This document shows, piece by piece, positions 8,266 to 10,445 of a stretch of DNA of 10,445 nucleotides. The stretch covers positions 1-10,445 of the forward strand of contig JAUVDD010000040.1 in assembly GCA_030595525.1 (NCBI GenBank), read 5' to 3'. Below the pieces are notes generated by a model. The model searched no databases. It saw nothing but the letters and a program-made list of their open reading frames with translations, and was not told the DNA's origin. The position numbers and the translations under genes were made by a program. Origin of the DNA: Puniceicoccales bacterium (GTDB lineage Bacteria > Verrucomicrobiota > Verrucomicrobiia > Opitutales > Oceanipulchritudinaceae). Each line of letters begins with the position of its first letter. Positions within the stretch are counted from its first letter, which is position 1.

Positions 8266-9939
8266 ATGATTACCGCGTTACAGAATTTCTTTCTCAAACA
8301 TAACAAATGGCTGTTTGGCAGCCTTTTAATTGTCATCATCGTGACCTTTGTTTTGACAATTGGTCCACAGAGCTTTTTCGGCAGCAATTCGTCCGGCCGG
8401 ATGGACACGATCAACTATTATGGTTACGATTTGACCTCCGATCAGGACCGACGTGCAATGTCGTACACTGCAGAGATCAGCGCTATCCTGCATCCCGAGA
8501 TGCAATTGAGCCAGCAGCAGTTGACCGATTACGCCTATCTGCGTGTCGCTGGCCTCGGGATTGCCCAGCAATTGGGCGTTCCTGATCCGACTGCAGACCA
8601 ATTGAGCAAATTTGTGGAGACCCTGATGATCTTCGCGGATCCCACCACTGGTGAATTCTCTGCCGATTCTTATAACCGCATGCTGAGCCTTCTGCAAATC
8701 AACGGCCAGTTCAGTCGGGACGGCATTGCTCGCACCATGCGCGAAGACTATGTTATCGATCAGGTTCTCGACGTTCTTGCCGGTCCGGATTATTCCCTGC
8801 CTTTTGAATTGAAGCAGGCGTACATAGATCAGGGGACAAAATACACCATCTCCTTGGCCCACTTTGATTATGCCAGTTTCTCCCCGGAGATGAGTCCCAC
8901 TGATGAAGCGCTTCTTCAGTATTTCAATGAAAATCCATCACGCTATGAAGTGCCGGAAACATTGACTGTGGATGCCCTGAATTTCAAGGCAAGCGCCTAC
9001 CTCGGTTCAGTTAACATGCCAAATGAAGGTGAACTTGAACTGTACTTTTCTACAAACCGTTTTCGATACCAACTGGCTCCCACCGCTTCGGAAGGCGCAG
9101 AAGCCGTACCCACTCCTGAAGTCACACTGGCAGACGTCCGTGATCAGGTTGTTGGAGATTGGAATCTGGACCAAGCCCGCAGGACTGCTGCTCAGAAGGC
9201 ACAGGAATTCAGCCTCAGCCTTTATCAGAACAAGATCGTAATTGATTCCCCGGAGTATGTATCCCTGATCAAGAGTTCAAATGCAGCTGCTACGGTTGTT
9301 CCGCGGTATTCGCGGACTAATCCTCCTGTCACCACTGGCTTGCCTGGTGAATTGCTGAATTCCATGTGGATTTATGCCAATAATTCTAGCCGTTATTTCT
9401 CTGATGCCGCACAAACGAGCGATGGGGCCGTGGTATTGGTGAAGCGCGGCCTGACAGTAGCCAGGATGCCCGAATTCACGGAGGTTAAGACACTCGTTCA
9501 GCAAGACTTTGAAGCCACTGAAAAGAGGCGCCTATTCGCCGAAAAAGGAAAGGAGCTACAAGAAACGCTCAATACGCGTCTTGGATCTGAAAATTTCCCT
9601 CAAATTGCCGAATCCCTGAAGATGACGACAGAGGATCTCGAACAATTTGGAGGTATAAATGTTCCAGAACAACTCCAGCAGGCCGACATGTGGGACCAAA
9701 CCATGTCCTTGGACAAGGGTCTTGCTTCCGTCATGGTTATCAACGGCAACAAGGGCACCTTCTCCTATATGGCGGAAAAGATTGTTCCTGAAGTGGATAC
9801 CAATTCAGAAGAATACAAGACCTTCGTCGATCAAAGGATGGGTGTTCTGGATAATGCCATGGGCTGGGCGCGCCTGCGTGAAATCAAGGATAACAGCGTT
9901 GCCGCACTCCTTGGTACGGCTGATGTTCCGCAGCAATAA
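8266..9939 (+). CDS. Membrane-anchored PpiD/SurA-N-like periplasmic chaperone candidate, no visible parvulin domain
   Basis: This 557-residue protein has a short cytoplasmic N-terminus and one membrane helix (about residues 14-32, KWLFGSLLIVIIVTFVLTI), then a long hydrophilic periplasmic part. This is the PpiD layout. Residues about 45-200 form a helical region resembling the SurA N-terminal chaperone domain, including FADPTTGEFSADSYNRMLSL (122-141). A central region contains LADVRDQVVGDWNLDQARRTAAQKAQEF, a pattern typical of PpiD downstream of its peptidyl-prolyl isomerase module. The parvulin motifs expected in between (such as the HIL and GG-DLG signatures) are not seen, so it is probably a chaperone without isomerase activity. 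It implies a Gram-negative envelope and a role in outer-membrane or periplasmic protein folding, by inference. A candidate promoter lies just upstream. Its stop is 18 bases from the convergent miaA stop. Confidence 0.75.
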   Translation: MITALQNFFLKHNKWLFGSLLIVIIVTFVLTIGPQSFFGSNSSGRMDTINYYGYDLTSDQDRRAMSYTAEISAILHPEMQLSQQQLTDYAYLRVAGLGIAQQLGVPDPTADQLSKFVETLMIFADPTTGEFSADSYNRMLSLLQINGQFSRDGIARTMREDYVIDQVLDVLAGPDYSLPFELKQAYIDQGTKYTISLAHFDYASFSPEMSPTDEALLQYFNENPSRYEVPETLTVDALNFKASAYLGSVNMPNEGELELYFSTNRFRYQLAPTASEGAEAVPTPEVTLADVRDQVVGDWNLDQARRTAAQKAQEFSLSLYQNKIVIDSPEYVSLIKSSNAAATVVPRYSRTNPPVTTGLPGELLNSMWIYANNSSRYFSDAAQTSDGAVVLVKRGLTVARMPEFTEVKTLVQQDFEATEKRRLFAEKGKELQETLNTRLGSENFPQIAESLKMTTEDLEQFGGINVPEQLQQADMWDQTMSLDKGLASVMVINGNKGTFSYMAEKIVPEVDTNSEEYKTFVDQRMGVLDNAMGWARLREIKDNSVAALLGTADVPQQ

Positions 9940-9957
9940 GGTTTTCTGTAGGGAATT

Positions 9958-10445
9958 TCAACTACCTGGCACTTCCCTGTGTATCGGGATTTGCTTCCTG
10001 AACCAGGTGCGCTGTTTGCGCATCAGTTGGTTGGTATGCACGTAAATCTGCTCGGCAAGGTTTTGCTCGGAAATGTTGCCATTGAGAAATTCGAGTACTT
10101 CCCGGTATCCAATTGCTCCACAGGCACTCGGGTTATGTTCGAAACCCATGTCGATCAATCCTCTTACTTCTTCAATTAGTCCTTCCTGAAGCATGCGATC
10201 GACTCGTTTTCTGTTTCGATCCTTCAATTCCTCAGTCGGACGGCTCACCAGCCAGACTTCCTTGTCATAATCTGTCAGTGGTTCTGGAAGTGCGAGGAAT
10301 TCCGCCCGAAGCTGACTGTAGGATTTTTCCGTGCTGATACAACGGATAGCGGCTTTTTCAACCCTTCTGGGGTTATTCAAATCAAGACCTTCAAACATTT
10401 CCCCAGAAGGATTATGCTGCATTAATAAACGGATCAGGCCAGCCA
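9958..10445 (-). CDS. miaA: tRNA dimethylallyltransferase, C-terminal part, 5' end outside window
   Basis: MiaA transfers a dimethylallyl group to N6 of A37 in tRNAs reading codons that start with U, the first step toward ms2i6A. The visible part, about 162 codons, is the C-terminal half. The frame stays open past the ATG complement at 10420-10422 to the window edge (AGLIRLL precedes it), so that Met is internal. Recognisable motifs are NNPRRVEKAAIRCI (family NNPRRL.RALE), then KDRNRKRVDRMLQEGLIEEV, AIGYREVLEFLNG and the tRNA-binding end QLMRKQRTWFRKQ. The P-loop and isoprenoid-binding N-terminus are off the window. The gene converges on the PpiD-like gene with 18 bases between stops and no obvious terminator hairpin in between. 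Confidence 0.95.
   Translation of the reverse strand, partial: AGLIRLLMQHNPSGEMFEGLDLNNPRRVEKAAIRCISTEKSYSQLRAEFLALPEPLTDYDKEVWLVSRPTEELKDRNRKRVDRMLQEGLIEEVRGLIDMGFEHNPSACGAIGYREVLEFLNGNISEQNLAEQIYVHTNQLMRKQRTWFRKQIPIHREVPGS

Noticed and set aside
8326..8862. Minus-strand open frame of 178 codons opposite the PpiD-like gene
   Set aside because: It is fully antisense to a convincing gene and shows no family motif, so it is a shadow.

Overview
The window is an ordinary-looking bacterial chromosomal segment, about half G+C by eye and densely coding. Ten genes run on the plus strand and one converges on them from the right edge. No RNA genes, insertion sequences, CRISPR arrays, integrase genes or long repeats were found, and codon and base use look even throughout. 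The gene set suggests a diderm bacterium outside the Proteobacteria. An Asp23/AmaP pair next to accBC, and an LMW phosphatase-rpiB-glyA block, are layouts best known from Bacillota. The membrane-anchored PpiD/SurA-like protein points to an outer-membraned cell. The best guess is Verrucomicrobiota (Opitutae/Puniceicoccales-like), at moderate to low confidence because no marker rRNA is present.

Left third (1-2849): the 3' part of accB, then complete accC, an Asp23/Gls24-family gene and an AmaP-like membrane-anchor gene. These are probably one transcription unit. AccB carries biotin and AccC carboxylates it, the first half-reaction of fatty acid synthesis. The Asp23 and AmaP-like proteins probably form a membrane-tethered envelope assembly whose role here is unknown.

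Middle (2877-5820): a low-molecular-weight protein phosphatase, ribose-5-phosphate isomerase B, serine hydroxymethyltransferase and a SpoU/TrmH-type 2'-O-ribose methyltransferase. They are tightly packed. The phosphatase and rpiB share one base, and the methyltransferase starts at a non-ATG codon beside or inside the glyA end. A possible promoter for glyA overlaps the rpiB stop codon.

Right third (5883-9939): three membrane proteins. The first has an N-terminal GYF_2-like domain and about five membrane helices and is of unknown function. The second is a YihY/BrkB-family protein with a C-terminal winged-helix-like region. The third is a single-pass PpiD/SurA-N-like protein that lacks a recognisable parvulin domain and is preceded by the best promoter candidate in the window (TTGACA-16-TAGCAT). 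The C-terminal part of miaA (tRNA dimethylallyltransferase) lies on the minus strand, ending 18 bases from the PpiD-like stop.

Most starts have little or no Shine-Dalgarno sequence. No clearly novel system is present. The points most worth a second look are the accBC-Asp23-AmaP cluster in a probable diderm, the active-site variant of the phosphatase, the GYF-membrane fusion, and the PpiD-like protein without a PPIase domain.
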